A stretch of 64,000 nucleotides of DNA from Paenibacillus pabuli (GTDB lineage Bacteria; Bacillota; Bacilli; Paenibacillales; Paenibacillaceae). Each line of letters starts with the position of its first letter. Position 1 is the stretch's first letter. This document shows, one piece after another, positions 51,869 through 61,411 of the stretch. The notes below the pieces were generated by a model. That model was given only the letters and a program-made list of their open reading frames with translations. It was not told the origin of the DNA and searched no databases. Both the position numbers and the translations under genes were made by a program. The stretch is taken from assembly GCF_039831995.1 (NCBI RefSeq), contig NZ_JBDOIO010000003.1, positions 1,798,001 to 1,862,000 of the forward strand. The letters are read 5' to 3'.

Positions 51869-53635
51869 GTGAAATCATTTAGTTGGAAAAGCATGTCCTT
51901 TTTCTCGAAAAACTTATTACTTTCATTCACGAACATCATTATTATCGGGGTTGCACTGATTGCGAGCAGCTATTACTTCCAGAAGACGGTTCTCGTAGAC
52001 CAGCTGCATGGACAAGTAGAACAAATTACGAAGAAGTGGGCTGAGGGAATCAACGCAGCCGACGTAGAGGCAGCTATTGCGGAAGGCAGCTATGACGGAA
52101 AAGTACAAACCCAGTTGCGTGCTTATTTCGACGAAATGCAAGAGTACTACCCGAATATCGCCCAAGCTTATATCTTTGGTGTAGAACTAGGCGGAGATAC
52201 GAAAAGAGAAACTTCACTCGTAGCCATGCCAACCAACCTGAGAGAAGCATTCCAGAGCGACAATGTTAATATTGGCGACATGTATGAGCAGCCTGTTGTT
52301 GTAGCCAATGCATTGAAAGAAATGCTTAATACGGACCGTCCAACCTTCACGACTTTCTATTCAGACGATTTTGGTACGTGGACAACCATCGCTTATCCGA
52401 TCAAGGACAGCAACGGCAAAATCTTCTCTTACTTTGCAGTCGATGCAGATGCATCAGCAGTACCTGCCGGACTGAAATCACTGCTTAAAAACGGTATCAT
52501 CATTCTGGTTGCATTCCTGCTGTTGTTCCTGATTATCCAATACCTGGTAGTTAAAAACACCCTATCCCCAATTCGTCACCTGATCAAAGGCATCGATGAC
52601 GTTAGCCGGGGTAATTTGAATGTCAGCATACCGACAGGAAAAGATGACCTTGGACTTGTAAATGAGAAGTTCAACACAATGGTTCGCAAAATTAATGACA
52701 CGATCGTTAAAGTGCAAGTCACTTCTCAAGAGGTTAACCAATCTGCCAAAGAGTTGTACGAGGTATCTGAGAAAAACAGTGAGAACGCAGATTCCATTAA
52801 CAGTAATGTAACCCAAATCACCTCCAACATCCGTGGGCAGGAACAGGCAAGTATTGATAGTGCCCGGGCTATGGCCGAGATGGCGACTGTGATTCAAACC
52901 ATTGCCAGCAGTTCCGCTAATGTGGCTGATGAAGCTTATGAGATGGAGCGTCGTTCCCAGCAGGGTAACACGGTTGTTCGCCAGGTGTCTCAGCAAATGA
53001 CGCTGATTACCGAATCCGTGAAGAACACAGCTTCCGCAATCCAGGTTCTCGAGAGCCGTTCACAAGAAATTGGAGATATCCTGAACATCATCTCTGGCAT
53101 CTCCAGCCAAACCAACCTGCTTGCACTGAATGCATCCATTGAAGCAGCCCGTGTTGGTGAAGAAGGCCGAGGATTTGCCGTTGTTGCTGGTGAAGTTCGT
53201 AAGCTTGCGGAACAATCCGAACAATCCACAAGCCAGATTGCAGTATTGATTGACGAGATTCAAACCGAGATCAAACAAGCTGTCCGCGCAATGGAAAAAG
53301 GTACGGCAGAAGTCGATACCGGACTTGACGTTGCTGATCAGACAGGAAAGTTGTTTGAAGATATTCTGGAAGCTGCGAAGAAAGTATCGAATCAAATCCA
53401 GGAAGTTTCCAGTGCTACAGAAGAAATCTCTGCAAGTACAGAGGAAATGACTGCAACTGCGGATGATCTGTCTGCCAGCGTTAGCAAAACAGCAGACAGC
53501 AGTGAGCGAATTGCCGCTTCCGTAGACGAACAAAAGGCTTCCCTGATCACCCTTGTTGATTCCTCCACCCGTTTGAACAGCATGTCCGAAGAATTACAGG
53601 AATTGATCTCTCACTTTAATGTAAGCAAGTCCTAA
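51869..53635 (+). CDS. methyl-accepting chemotaxis protein
   Basis: A membrane chemoreceptor. The 588-residue protein has membrane helices at about 15-36 and 208-229, an extracellular sensor domain of about 170 residues between them (probably a small Cache-like fold), a HAMP domain ([20 protein letters not shown]) and the cytoplasmic signalling domain with the conserved tip [23 protein letters not shown] at 51869 is the start, with AGGAG upstream. It is 43 bases before the NRPS-like gene on the same strand, and likely co-transcribed. Confidence 0.94.
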   Translation: MKSFSWKSMSFFSKNLLLSFTNIIIIGVALIASSYYFQKTVLVDQLHGQVEQITKKWAEGINAADVEAAIAEGSYDGKVQTQLRAYFDEMQEYYPNIAQAYIFGVELGGDTKRETSLVAMPTNLREAFQSDNVNIGDMYEQPVVVANALKEMLNTDRPTFTTFYSDDFGTWTTIAYPIKDSNGKIFSYFAVDADASAVPAGLKSLLKNGIIILVAFLLLFLIIQYLVVKNTLSPIRHLIKGIDDVSRGNLNVSIPTGKDDLGLVNEKFNTMVRKINDTIVKVQVTSQEVNQSAKELYEVSEKNSENADSINSNVTQITSNIRGQEQASIDSARAMAEMATVIQTIASSSANVADEAYEMERRSQQGNTVVRQVSQQMTLITESVKNTASAIQVLESRSQEIGDILNIISGISSQTNLLALNASIEAARVGEEGRGFAVVAGEVRKLAEQSEQSTSQIAVLIDEIQTEIKQAVRAMEKGTAEVDTGLDVADQTGKLFEDILEAAKKVSNQIQEVSSATEEISASTEEMTATADDLSASVSKTADSSERIAASVDEQKASLITLVDSSTRLNSMSEELQELISHFNVSKS

Positions 53636-53678
53636 ACAATTGATAAAACAAACGTTATAAATAAGGAGGAAAATAGAC

Positions 53679-56600
53679 GTGATCGATCATCACTCTTCAT
53701 CTTCCCAGACAGTGGAATCTGAGTTGCCAGTTCTCCAGATTCCACTGGATTTTGGGCGCCGTCAACAATCATTTTCGTATGAATCAGCTCATATACAGCT
53801 GCAGCCAATACAGAGCCGTGAACTCACGCAGAAATATGGCTCTACGTCTATTTATAACGCGCTTTTGTCCGCATATGCTGCCTTGTTGTTCCGGTTATCA
53901 GGAGAACAGGAATTAGGCGTTGGCACCCTTGATCCGGATCGGTCTGCATCTGTTCTGCTGCTGCAGGTACATGGCAAGATGAGCTTCCGTGAGCTAATTC
54001 GTCAAATTACCCTTTTGCAAGAAAAAGGAGATTCTGTGTCGCCGGGCGCGTACCCGGAAACCTTGTTTATGTTTAACAGTGTTCAGCTTCCTCAGGCTCC
54101 GCAGGTGCTCAATTGGAATATCCGTGAAGAGCAGAATGTATTCACTCTGGATTTGTTCTTTGATGCATCCCTCCTGAAAGAAGCTACAGTGATGAGATAT
54201 GCAGAGTACTACCAAACCCTGCTTTTCTCCATGCTTCGTGATGAAGACATGCCCATTGGCTCCGTGGATATTTTATCGGCCTCTGATCGGACGCTGTACC
54301 GCGAGATGAATGATACCTGTGTGACTGAACCTGAGCATCAGACCATCCATGGGTGGTTCGAAGCTACGGCAGCCGAGTATCCTGATTCACCTGCGATCAC
54401 TTCCCCATTTGGCAGGTATAGCTACAGAGAATTGAACGAACGTGCCAACCAAGTCGCACGTGTACTGCTATCGAACGGATTACAAAAGGGTGAATTTGTC
54501 AGCATCTTCATGGAACGTAGTCTGGAAACGATTATTTCCTTGCTCGGCATTCTGAAAGCAGGCGGTGTTTATGTTCCGGTCGATCCCGAGCATCCGCAGG
54601 AACGAAACAGTTATATCGTGGAGGATACCGCTTCTTCTTTTGTCCTAACCAAGGAGTCCTCTTTCACTGAAGCTTCACGGTTATTCTCTGGCATTCCAAC
54701 CGTACGGCAGATTCTGGCTGTAGACGGACGCCTCGCTGGTTTTGCAGCAAGTAATCCTAATCTTGATATTCAGCCGGACGATCTCGCTTACATCATCTAC
54801 ACCTCCGGATCCACAGGCAAACCCAAAGGAGCACTCGTGGCCCATCGCGGGGTTGTCAACCTTGGAAGTGTTGTGCAGCGCGATTGTGACATTCAGGCCG
54901 GCGACGTATTGACTCAGTTTGCTACATACAGCTTCGATGCTTCCGTGTGGGATACGATCGGTGCACTGTTCTATGGAGCCGAATTGTATCTGTTATCTGC
55001 CGAGGAACGTGTGTCTGTAGAGGAGTTCGCCACAGCAATCGAGCGCACGGGCACAACGATCATTACGATCCTGCCTACGATCTTCTTTAATCAGCTTGCA
55101 TCCTATCTGTCAGACGAAGGGTTCCACAAGCTGGCCAAAGTTAGAATTATCACCGTTGCAGGCGAAGCCCTCTACGGAGAACAGGTTCGCGCCTTCCAGC
55201 GCAAATTTGGTAACCAGATTGATATCGTCAATGTGTACGGGCCGACCGAATGTACCGTGGCGACAACGACATACCGGATCAGTGAACAAGTCCCCGATCA
55301 TGTCGTTAATATTCCAATTGGTAAACCGATTCATAACTACAAAGTGTATATCGTTAATGAAGAGCAGCAGCTATGTCCTGTAGGCGTGCCTGGTGAAGTA
55401 TATATTGCCACTCCAGCGCTGGCGAAAGGGTACTTGAATCAACCCGAACGTACAGAGCAAGCCTTTATTGATAACCCTTTTGCGATCGATGAGAAAATCT
55501 ACAAATCCGGTGATATTGCCAAGCTGCTTGATACCGGTTTGCTGGAATACGTCGGACGTAGTGATTCGCAGCTGAAGATCCGCGGTCATCGGATTGAAAT
55601 CGGTGAGATCGAAGATCATTTTGCCCGCCTTGAAGGAGTTCAGGATGTCGCGGTCATTCCCAAGAAAGAATCCGACGGTCAGAACATGCTTGTGGGATAT
55701 TTCACTTCCAAAGATGGCACTACGCTGTCCGTTGACGATATCAAAGCCCAATTGGCAGACAAGCTCCCATCCTATTTTGTACCGAAATGGATCTGTCAGC
55801 TTGATGAAATGCCCATTGCACCAACCGGCAAAATCCACCGGAAAGCTATGGTATCTCTACCAAACGAAGAGAGACATGAAAATCGCCCGGATCGTGTGAT
55901 GCCTGAGACAGAGACCGAGGCTATCATATTCAATGCCTGGAAAGAGATTCTCGGCCACAGCGACTTTGGAATCGAAGACAGCTTCTTCACGATCGGTGGC
56001 GACTCCTTGCGAGTAATCCATGTCCTGGTTATTCTGAAGCCGCACTATCCACAGCTGAAGATTGCTGACTTCTTTGCAGAGAAAACCATTCGCTCCCTAG
56101 CACTTCGGGTACAGTCCCTTGCGCAGATTACCGAGCAGACTGCACCATCCGCTGAGCAAACCGGCGTGATCACCCAACTGGCTGAGCATCCGGTCGAATT
56201 GGCATCTCAACTGGGGTACCCCGAGATTCGCAAGCCGGAACATGTCCTGCTAACAGGTGCTACAGGTTATCTTGGCTCACATGTGCTGCAGCAGCTCCTT
56301 ATTCATTCGGATGCGACAATTCATACACTTGTTCGTCGTCCATCTGACGGCAATACAGCCATGCAGCGTTTGAGCAAGGTTATGGACGGTTACTTCGGTC
56401 CTGAGATCAGTGCGCTTCTTGGTTCACGAGTGGAGATTATCGAGGGAGATCTGGAGCAGCCTAACCTGGGTTTAACTGCAGAGCAGACCAGCAATGTGCA
56501 AGCCCGGATTGACCGTGTAATCCACTGTGCGGCAGACGTACGACACTTTGGGGATGCTGAACAGTTTGCCAAAACCAATGTAGAAGGTACGGTTGCCCTG

Positions 56601-57392
56601 CTAAATCTGATTCGCAGCAAACCAGGTGCTTCCTTCCATCATGTCTCCACCATGGGTATACCGGAAGATCTTGCACTCAGTGGACAATGGGAATCATCCC
56701 TTCAGTATGATCGTTTCCCGGCAGATCTGCATGTAGAGAATCTGTACTCTGACAGTAAACTTGAAGCAGAGAAAGTGCTGATGATCGCGGCAGAGGAAGG
56801 TGTGCCTGTAAGTATCTACCGTGCAGGTAACCTGACATGTCATTCGGAAACGGGACGCTTCCAGTCCAACATCGACAGCAATGCCTTCTACCGCATGATC
56901 AAGGCGATGCTCCTTCTCGGCAAGGCCCCTGCTGCCGATTGGATGGTCGATTTTACACCCATTGATTATGCAAGCCAGGCCATCGTTCATTTGGCTCTGC
57001 GTGATGACACGGCTGGACGGGTATTCCACATTTGTAATCCGGAGTCGATCAGTTACGATTCCTTGATTGCTTCCGTCAATCGTGCCGGATATGCAGTCGA
57101 AACGCTGCCTTTTGACGAATATACCAGCTGGTTATTCGACTCATCCATTAGCAAGGATCCGGAGGCCCTGCAGCTCGCCATTGCCCAATTGGAAGGTGAC
57201 GGTGCGAAGGATTCTGCATATGTATATGCATGCCCGGTAACAACAGCGTATGTGGAGCCAGCCGGAATTCACTGTGCAAAAGCAGATGATCAATTCATCT
57301 CCAGCATGTTGCAATATGCAGTTAACATTGGATATTTCCCTGCTGCTAATCAGCCGCAGCTTGAATCTTCCACATCGCATATTGTGGAGTAA
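53679..57392 (+). CDS. NRPS-like enzyme: half condensation lobe, adenylation, carrier, thioester reductase
   Basis: The 1237-residue protein activates an amino or carboxylic acid, loads it on its carrier arm and probably releases it as an aldehyde or alcohol. Residues about 1-190 resemble only the C-terminal lobe of a condensation domain; the HHxxxDG lobe is absent. The adenylation domain (about 220-700) has YTSGSTGKPKG from residue 374, NVYGPTECT, GDIAKLLDTGLLEYVGR and PTGKIHRKA. The carrier domain has Ser776 in GGDSL. The reductase (about 855-1230) has TGATGYLG at 859-866 and the catalytic YSDSK at 1023-1027. GTG at 53679 has AAGGAGGA upstream. By hand alignment to GrsA the specificity residues read about D-A-W-T-T-A-V-V-A, a code I cannot assign. 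Confidence 0.92.
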   Translation: MIDHHSSSSQTVESELPVLQIPLDFGRRQQSFSYESAHIQLQPIQSRELTQKYGSTSIYNALLSAYAALLFRLSGEQELGVGTLDPDRSASVLLLQVHGKMSFRELIRQITLLQEKGDSVSPGAYPETLFMFNSVQLPQAPQVLNWNIREEQNVFTLDLFFDASLLKEATVMRYAEYYQTLLFSMLRDEDMPIGSVDILSASDRTLYREMNDTCVTEPEHQTIHGWFEATAAEYPDSPAITSPFGRYSYRELNERANQVARVLLSNGLQKGEFVSIFMERSLETIISLLGILKAGGVYVPVDPEHPQERNSYIVEDTASSFVLTKESSFTEASRLFSGIPTVRQILAVDGRLAGFAASNPNLDIQPDDLAYIIYTSGSTGKPKGALVAHRGVVNLGSVVQRDCDIQAGDVLTQFATYSFDASVWDTIGALFYGAELYLLSAEERVSVEEFATAIERTGTTIITILPTIFFNQLASYLSDEGFHKLAKVRIITVAGEALYGEQVRAFQRKFGNQIDIVNVYGPTECTVATTTYRISEQVPDHVVNIPIGKPIHNYKVYIVNEEQQLCPVGVPGEVYIATPALAKGYLNQPERTEQAFIDNPFAIDEKIYKSGDIAKLLDTGLLEYVGRSDSQLKIRGHRIEIGEIEDHFARLEGVQDVAVIPKKESDGQNMLVGYFTSKDGTTLSVDDIKAQLADKLPSYFVPKWICQLDEMPIAPTGKIHRKAMVSLPNEERHENRPDRVMPETETEAIIFNAWKEILGHSDFGIEDSFFTIGGDSLRVIHVLVILKPHYPQLKIADFFAEKTIRSLALRVQSLAQITEQTAPSAEQTGVITQLAEHPVELASQLGYPEIRKPEHVLLTGATGYLGSHVLQQLLIHSDATIHTLVRRPSDGNTAMQRLSKVMDGYFGPEISALLGSRVEIIEGDLEQPNLGLTAEQTSNVQARIDRVIHCAADVRHFGDAEQFAKTNVEGTVALLNLIRSKPGASFHHVSTMGIPEDLALSGQWESSLQYDRFPADLHVENLYSDSKLEAEKVLMIAAEEGVPVSIYRAGNLTCHSETGRFQSNIDSNAFYRMIKAMLLLGKAPAADWMVDFTPIDYASQAIVHLALRDDTAGRVFHICNPESISYDSLIASVNRAGYAVETLPFDEYTSWLFDSSISKDPEALQLAIAQLEGDGAKDSAYVYACPVTTAYVEPAGIHCAKADDQFISSMLQYAVNIGYFPAANQPQLESSTSHIVE

Positions 57393-57409
57393 TCAATTTA
57401 CCTATGAAT

Positions 57410-57461
57410 AACAAACAAGCCACCTAGCCGTCATTTCTGACAGCAAGGTGGCTTGTTTATT
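57410..57461. terminator. bidirectional terminator between NRPS-like gene and traX
   Basis: AACAAGCCACCT pairs perfectly with AGGTGGCTTGTT, with GTCA/TGAC inside. T-rich tails follow on both strands. Confidence 0.9.
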
Positions 57462-57462
57462 G

Positions 57463-58083
57463 TTAAATCCAGCGAATAATCGCAATAACGGCAAGATGAG
57501 CCGGGTAAAAGTAACGCCAGATCCACCTTGGCCCTTTTAAACGAAAACCCGCTCCGTAGTACTGCGCAATCGCAATACCTAATGTAGCCACTACACTGTA
57601 CATCTGCACCGAACTGCTATAGAGCTGGATATAGAGAGCCGTTAACAAAACATGCCCCAGCACAAGTACAGGTCCCTGAAAGTATCGGAATAACATTACA
57701 AGAAGCAATCCATACATGCCGTAATCCATGGCCGTCATCTCCATGACAATCCCTGAGCCAATAACAATGGGGATACCCAGTAACCGGTTGGGTAGTTTGT
57801 CCAGTGCCAGCAAAACCAGCAGTGACGACCACAAGGTCCACACGACGTTTAAGGACAAGTGATTAAATGCTGCCATGAAAGGGATTTGGGAGATCACTGC
57901 GATCCAAAAAAGACGCCAGATATATTTTTGTACATTGCGTGTATGCTTGTACCCGATATAAACAGCGAATGCATATATAGGAAAAGCAATCCGGCCAATG
58001 ATTCTCAGCTCCTCTACCTGCGGATAAAAGACGGCCCCTATATGATCGATCAACATCGTGATCATGGCGATCCACTGCATCAT
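57463..58083 (-). CDS. TraX family membrane protein
   Basis: The 206-residue protein has six or more hydrophobic helices and the start MQWIAMITMLIDHIGAVFYP with HIG and later GRIAFPIYAFAVYIGYKHT, typical of TraX proteins, which are membrane acetyltransferase-like. Chromosomal homologues are not tied to conjugation. No plasmid genes are near. Function unknown. Confidence 0.85.
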   Translation of the reverse strand: MMQWIAMITMLIDHIGAVFYPQVEELRIIGRIAFPIYAFAVYIGYKHTRNVQKYIWRLFWIAVISQIPFMAAFNHLSLNVVWTLWSSLLVLLALDKLPNRLLGIPIVIGSGIVMEMTAMDYGMYGLLLVMLFRYFQGPVLVLGHVLLTALYIQLYSSSVQMYSVVATLGIAIAQYYGAGFRLKGPRWIWRYFYPAHLAVIAIIRWI

Positions 58084-58140
58084 TTTGCGTTAATCCCTCC
58101 CTTGTCTATCTCGGTTTCGAATTTACCTATGCAAGATTAT

Positions 58141-58608
58141 TCACACATTACGTTCATAATACAGGAAGTGATCATCTTTCGCATATCCCTCAGATTCATA
58201 TAACGCCTTTGCCTGTTTATTGCTTATCGCTGTAGATAAGGTAACTCGAATGGCCCCTGTTTCACTGGCGAAGGTTTGTGCCGCCTGCAGCAGTTTGCGT
58301 GCTATGCCTTTCCGTCGGTAGTCCGTATGTACGTAGAGATCATTCAGGACCCATATGGAACCCATGGACACTGAACTGAAGCTTGGATATAACTGAACAA
58401 ATCCACCTAAATTCCCTTGAGCCGACTCCAATTCCGATTCGGTTTCTGCAATCCATATAACAGATTCATTCTTTTTCAAACGCTCCTGAATGTATTTCAT
58501 GGCTCCCTCCGTATCAGAAACCTGGTTGTAAAACATTCTGTATTGGTTGAATAGTTCGCCTATCCGCTGGGCATCATCTAACTCTGCCCGTCTAACCCGG
58601 TACACCAT
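58141..58608 (-). CDS. GNAT family N-acetyltransferase
   Basis: The 155-residue protein starts MVYRVRRAELDDAQRIGELF and has the acetyl-CoA loop DLYVHTDYRRKGIARKLLQAAQ, followed by TGAIRVTLSTAISNKQAKALYE. ATG at 58608 is preferred because GGGGG lies nine bases upstream; an ATG at 58617 touches that run. Similar to acetyltransferases in Bacillus whose substrates are unknown. Confidence 0.87.
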   Translation of the reverse strand: MVYRVRRAELDDAQRIGELFNQYRMFYNQVSDTEGAMKYIQERLKKNESVIWIAETESELESAQGNLGGFVQLYPSFSSVSMGSIWVLNDLYVHTDYRRKGIARKLLQAAQTFASETGAIRVTLSTAISNKQAKALYESEGYAKDDHFLYYERNV

Positions 58609-58641
58609 TTGTTCCATCCCCCTTTAAACGGATTGATTCCT

Positions 58642-58851
58642 TCATATGTTCATATTTAGTTTAAGGCATTTACAACCATCTACCCATTCATCATCTGCAT
58701 CAAAGTTTGCAATATAATTCGCCGGTTTGACCATAGCAGCTACATACGCACACATTCCCCTTGCTTCAAGCAGAACAATTGGATAAACAAAAAGGCGAAC
58801 TGGAGCGTAACTAGCTCCGTCGCCATGACTAAACACTTCACTGGAAATCAC
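58642..58851 (-). CDS. possible small open frame coupled to fucU (doubtful)
   Basis: A 69-residue frame starts at GTG, overlapping the fucU stop as GTGA. No ribosome binding site is distinct and the sequence (MISSEVFSHGDGASYAPVRL) matches nothing I know. It may be a chance frame, a remnant of a gene, or a coupled small protein; two cysteines near the end (DGCKCLKLN) are the only feature. Confidence 0.3.
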   Translation of the reverse strand: MISSEVFSHGDGASYAPVRLFVYPIVLLEARGMCAYVAAMVKPANYIANFDADDEWVDGCKCLKLNMNI

Positions 58852-59321
58852 TTTAATTCCACACGTTGGTTTTGCGGATTAGGGCTTGTATCTGGGAAAA
58901 TTACTCCTTTTTTCAGGATCAGATTGGCATATTGGGCACGTTCACCGGTAGCTACAATGGCATAGGCGCGGGAAGCTCTCTCATAGAACGAAAATCGTTC
59001 CTCATGATCGAAGGCGTCTGTGATGCCTTCATGCTCCAAGATCAGCCTGCGGTAATCCTCCCAGATAATCGGAACGACCTGATCTCCCTCAACAACCTGC
59101 ATGACGGCTGCAGGCCGTTCTGCATACGTATCGAGTGGATACAAACTCAAGATGGCTTCCAATAACTCTACGGTTCCCAGCGCGTCACAACGGATGAGAT
59201 GCCTAGCATGGCTGGCTGCGGGGAAATTGCCATCAGCGAGAACCAATTCGTCCCCATGACCCATCTCGGACATAATCTTAAGCAGTTCTGGAGAAATTAT
59301 TGCAGGAATGTTTTTCAGCAT
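58848..59321 (-). CDS. RbsD/FucU family sugar mutarotase
   Basis: These enzymes interconvert anomers of fucose or ribose. The 157-residue protein has the family's catalytic His in MGHGDELVLADGNFPA and the IWEDYRRLI and FYERASRAYAIVATGERAQYAN segments nearer FucU than RbsD. AAGGAG precedes the ATG. No fucose or ribose transport genes are beside it, so it is an orphan; whether fucose or another sugar is the substrate is open. Confidence 0.9.
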   Translation of the reverse strand: MLKNIPAIISPELLKIMSEMGHGDELVLADGNFPAASHARHLIRCDALGTVELLEAILSLYPLDTYAERPAAVMQVVEGDQVVPIIWEDYRRLILEHEGITDAFDHEERFSFYERASRAYAIVATGERAQYANLILKKGVIFPDTSPNPQNQRVELK

Positions 59322-59482
59322 ACTCAGCTCTCCTTGTTAGCTCCACATCGAATGAAGCAGAATGGCCTTCGGTATTCTAAGATGACATCCTTAACTTTCC
59401 ACCTATGCAGTTCACTTCCATTCTATCAGTATTTTCTAACTTCGCACAATCCAATTTGGAAGCGGATTATATCCAATTATCT

Positions 59483-59511
59483 TTGACAAAATTGATTGCA
59501 TAACATATAGT
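59483..59511 (+). promoter_or_regulatory. sigma-A promoter of the marR-MFS operon
   Basis: TTGACA (59483-59488), a 17-base spacer and TATAGT (59506-59511) make a near-perfect promoter about 60 bases before the MarR start codon. Confidence 0.85.
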
Positions 59512-59522
59512 TGTTATAACAA
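59511..59522. promoter_or_regulatory. palindromic MarR operator TTGTTATAACAA
   Basis: A perfect 12-base palindrome starts on the last base of the -10 box and covers the transcription start, ideal for autorepression by the MarR protein encoded next. Confidence 0.78.
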
Positions 59523-59572
59523 GTAACTAGTTTGAAGTTGATTCATACAGGAAAGTGAGGAATTACGTTCGT

Positions 59573-59995
59573 ATGGAATATTCGCTGGAGCAATCGGTCG
59601 GATTTATGCTGGGCTTCACATATCGCAAAGCAGCCGCTTTACTTGCGACCCGCTTCAAACCTTACGATATAACAACCGAGCAATTCTCTGTTCTGTTCAA
59701 TATCGATAAGGGAGAAGGCGTGAACCAGAAAGAAGTTGCGAGTCGCGTCCTGAAGGATCAACCTACCACTGCACGCATTATTGATCTACTCGAAAAAAAA
59801 GGATGGGTTGAACGCCGGACCAGTGAACAGGATCGAAGAGCTTATCTCCTCTACTTGACTGCGGAAGGTAAAGCGTTGATCGATATTCTGGTTCCCATTG
59901 AAAGAGAAATGAATAAAGAACTTGCTGAAGGTATACCCGAAGACCAGATGGAAGCATTTAAACATACTCTTTCCCTCATCAATCGCAACTTGTAA
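59573..59995 (+). CDS. MarR family regulator of MFS efflux
   Basis: The 140-residue protein has a MarR winged helix (NQKEVASRVLKDQPTTARIIDLLEKKGWVERRTSEQDRRAYLLYLT). ATG at 59573 is chosen as start; an in-frame GTG at 59555 is possible, but it lacks a well-spaced site. The MFS gene follows after 31 bases in the same transcript. Its operator at the promoter suggests autorepression lifted by an export substrate. Confidence 0.9.
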   Translation: MEYSLEQSVGFMLGFTYRKAAALLATRFKPYDITTEQFSVLFNIDKGEGVNQKEVASRVLKDQPTTARIIDLLEKKGWVERRTSEQDRRAYLLYLTAEGKALIDILVPIEREMNKELAEGIPEDQMEAFKHTLSLINRNL

Positions 59996-60026
59996 TGAAC
60001 TGAACATCAAGGGGGAATGTATTAAT

Positions 60027-61325
60027 ATGAAAGACCGATCTACACAGGTTAAACTTTGGACCACCGATTTTATTTTACTCATGCTTTGCAACTTCCTGCT
60101 TTTTCTACAGCTGCATATGATTGTTTCTCCTCTTCCTTCCTATGTACAGGAGCGTTTCCACGCTAATGCTTTTGAAGTCAGCCTATTTACCTGTCTTTTT
60201 GCACTTAGTGCAATTGCAGCACGCTTGTACTCCGCCAAAGCACTCGAGAAAGGTCTCCGTAATGCCATGATCTACATTGGCCTGTCTGTAGCCCTTCTGG
60301 CAACACTCGGGTATTATTTTGCTGCCGGCATAGCTGTACTGTTGCTGCTGCGCATGATTTTTGGTGTTGGTTTTGGATTGAGCAGTACCGCGTTCCCAAC
60401 CATGGCCTCTGACATTATCCCCGTTAAACGAATGGGCGAAGGAATGGGCTATTTCGGATTATCCACGAGTCTCGCCATGTCCATGGGTCCCATTATCGGG
60501 GTCACGTTGCTGCAGGGTTCGGGATTCGTAACACTTATGCTGTGTACAGCCGGCGTAATCGTCGTCATCTATCCGCTCAGTTATTCGTTAACACGTAAGA
60601 AAGCAGCACGTTCGCATGCTGGTTCCGCTCAAGCTTCAACCGGGCCCGTAGCGAACGTTTCCGGAACTAGGGAGAAAATCCCTTTTAATCGCAAATTGAT
60701 CTTGCCCAGTATGTTGAATTGTCTGTTATCCATTACCTATGGTGGACTTGTCGGATTCATCGTGTTATATGGCAAAGAGGCCAATCTGGCCAATCCTGCG
60801 CTATTTTTCTTGTTTAACGCGTTAGCTGTACTGCTTGTAAGACCATTTGCAGGCAGATTGTATGATAGCAAGGGTCCCAAAGCTTTGCTTATTCCTGGAG
60901 CGATTTTTGTTGCTGTTGGACTGATTATCCTCTCTTTTGCAACGTCCATGCCGATTTTGTTTGTAGCAGCATTTATATACGGCATTGGATATGGTTCCAT
61001 GCAATCTTCACTGCAGACCTGGATGATTCAAATTGTAGCTCCAACCCAGCGCGGGATGGCGAACGGTATGTTCTTGAATACACTTGATTTGGGGATTGCT
61101 ATGGGAGCTCTGCTGCTTGGTGCTATCGCCTCCATGACAAGCTACACAGATATGTACCGGTATTCTGTCATATTCATGATTGTGTTCTTGCTGATCTACC
61201 TTATTCAAGGTAAACGAAGTGGAACTTTCGCCGTTTCCGTTCATCCGCTGCTTGCCCATACGCATATATCGGCCACGGAATCAGACTCCAAGGAGAAGAA
61301 TTCAGACACATCGGTTGAAAAATAA
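60027..61325 (+). CDS. MFS efflux transporter
   Basis: The 432-residue protein has 12 predicted membrane helices and an MFS pattern (ARLYSAKALEKGLRNAM, FGVGFGLSSTAFPTMASDIIP). ATG at 60027 is used with AAGGGGG upstream. Coupled to the MarR gene; by this arrangement it is probably a drug or metabolite exporter. Substrate unknown. Confidence 0.9.
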   Translation: MKDRSTQVKLWTTDFILLMLCNFLLFLQLHMIVSPLPSYVQERFHANAFEVSLFTCLFALSAIAARLYSAKALEKGLRNAMIYIGLSVALLATLGYYFAAGIAVLLLLRMIFGVGFGLSSTAFPTMASDIIPVKRMGEGMGYFGLSTSLAMSMGPIIGVTLLQGSGFVTLMLCTAGVIVVIYPLSYSLTRKKAARSHAGSAQASTGPVANVSGTREKIPFNRKLILPSMLNCLLSITYGGLVGFIVLYGKEANLANPALFFLFNALAVLLVRPFAGRLYDSKGPKALLIPGAIFVAVGLIILSFATSMPILFVAAFIYGIGYGSMQSSLQTWMIQIVAPTQRGMANGMFLNTLDLGIAMGALLLGAIASMTSYTDMYRYSVIFMIVFLLIYLIQGKRSGTFAVSVHPLLAHTHISATESDSKEKNSDTSVEK

Positions 61326-61341
61326 ATATTTCCGCATTATT

Positions 61342-61395
61342 AAAAAACGCGTTTGCCAGTTGAGAAGTATGTTCTCACCAGCAAACGCGTTTTTG
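61342..61395. terminator. bidirectional terminator between two convergent MFS genes
   Basis: AAAAACGCGTTTGC pairs perfectly with GCAAACGCGTTTTT, with TGAGAA/TTCTCA inside. Both strands carry T runs. Confidence 0.95.
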
Positions 61396-61411
61396 TTAAA
61401 TTTGCAGATTA

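Noticed and set aside
57463..58083. Conjugative plasmid remnant because of TraX
   Set aside because: TraX-family proteins are common on chromosomes and no other transfer gene is nearby.
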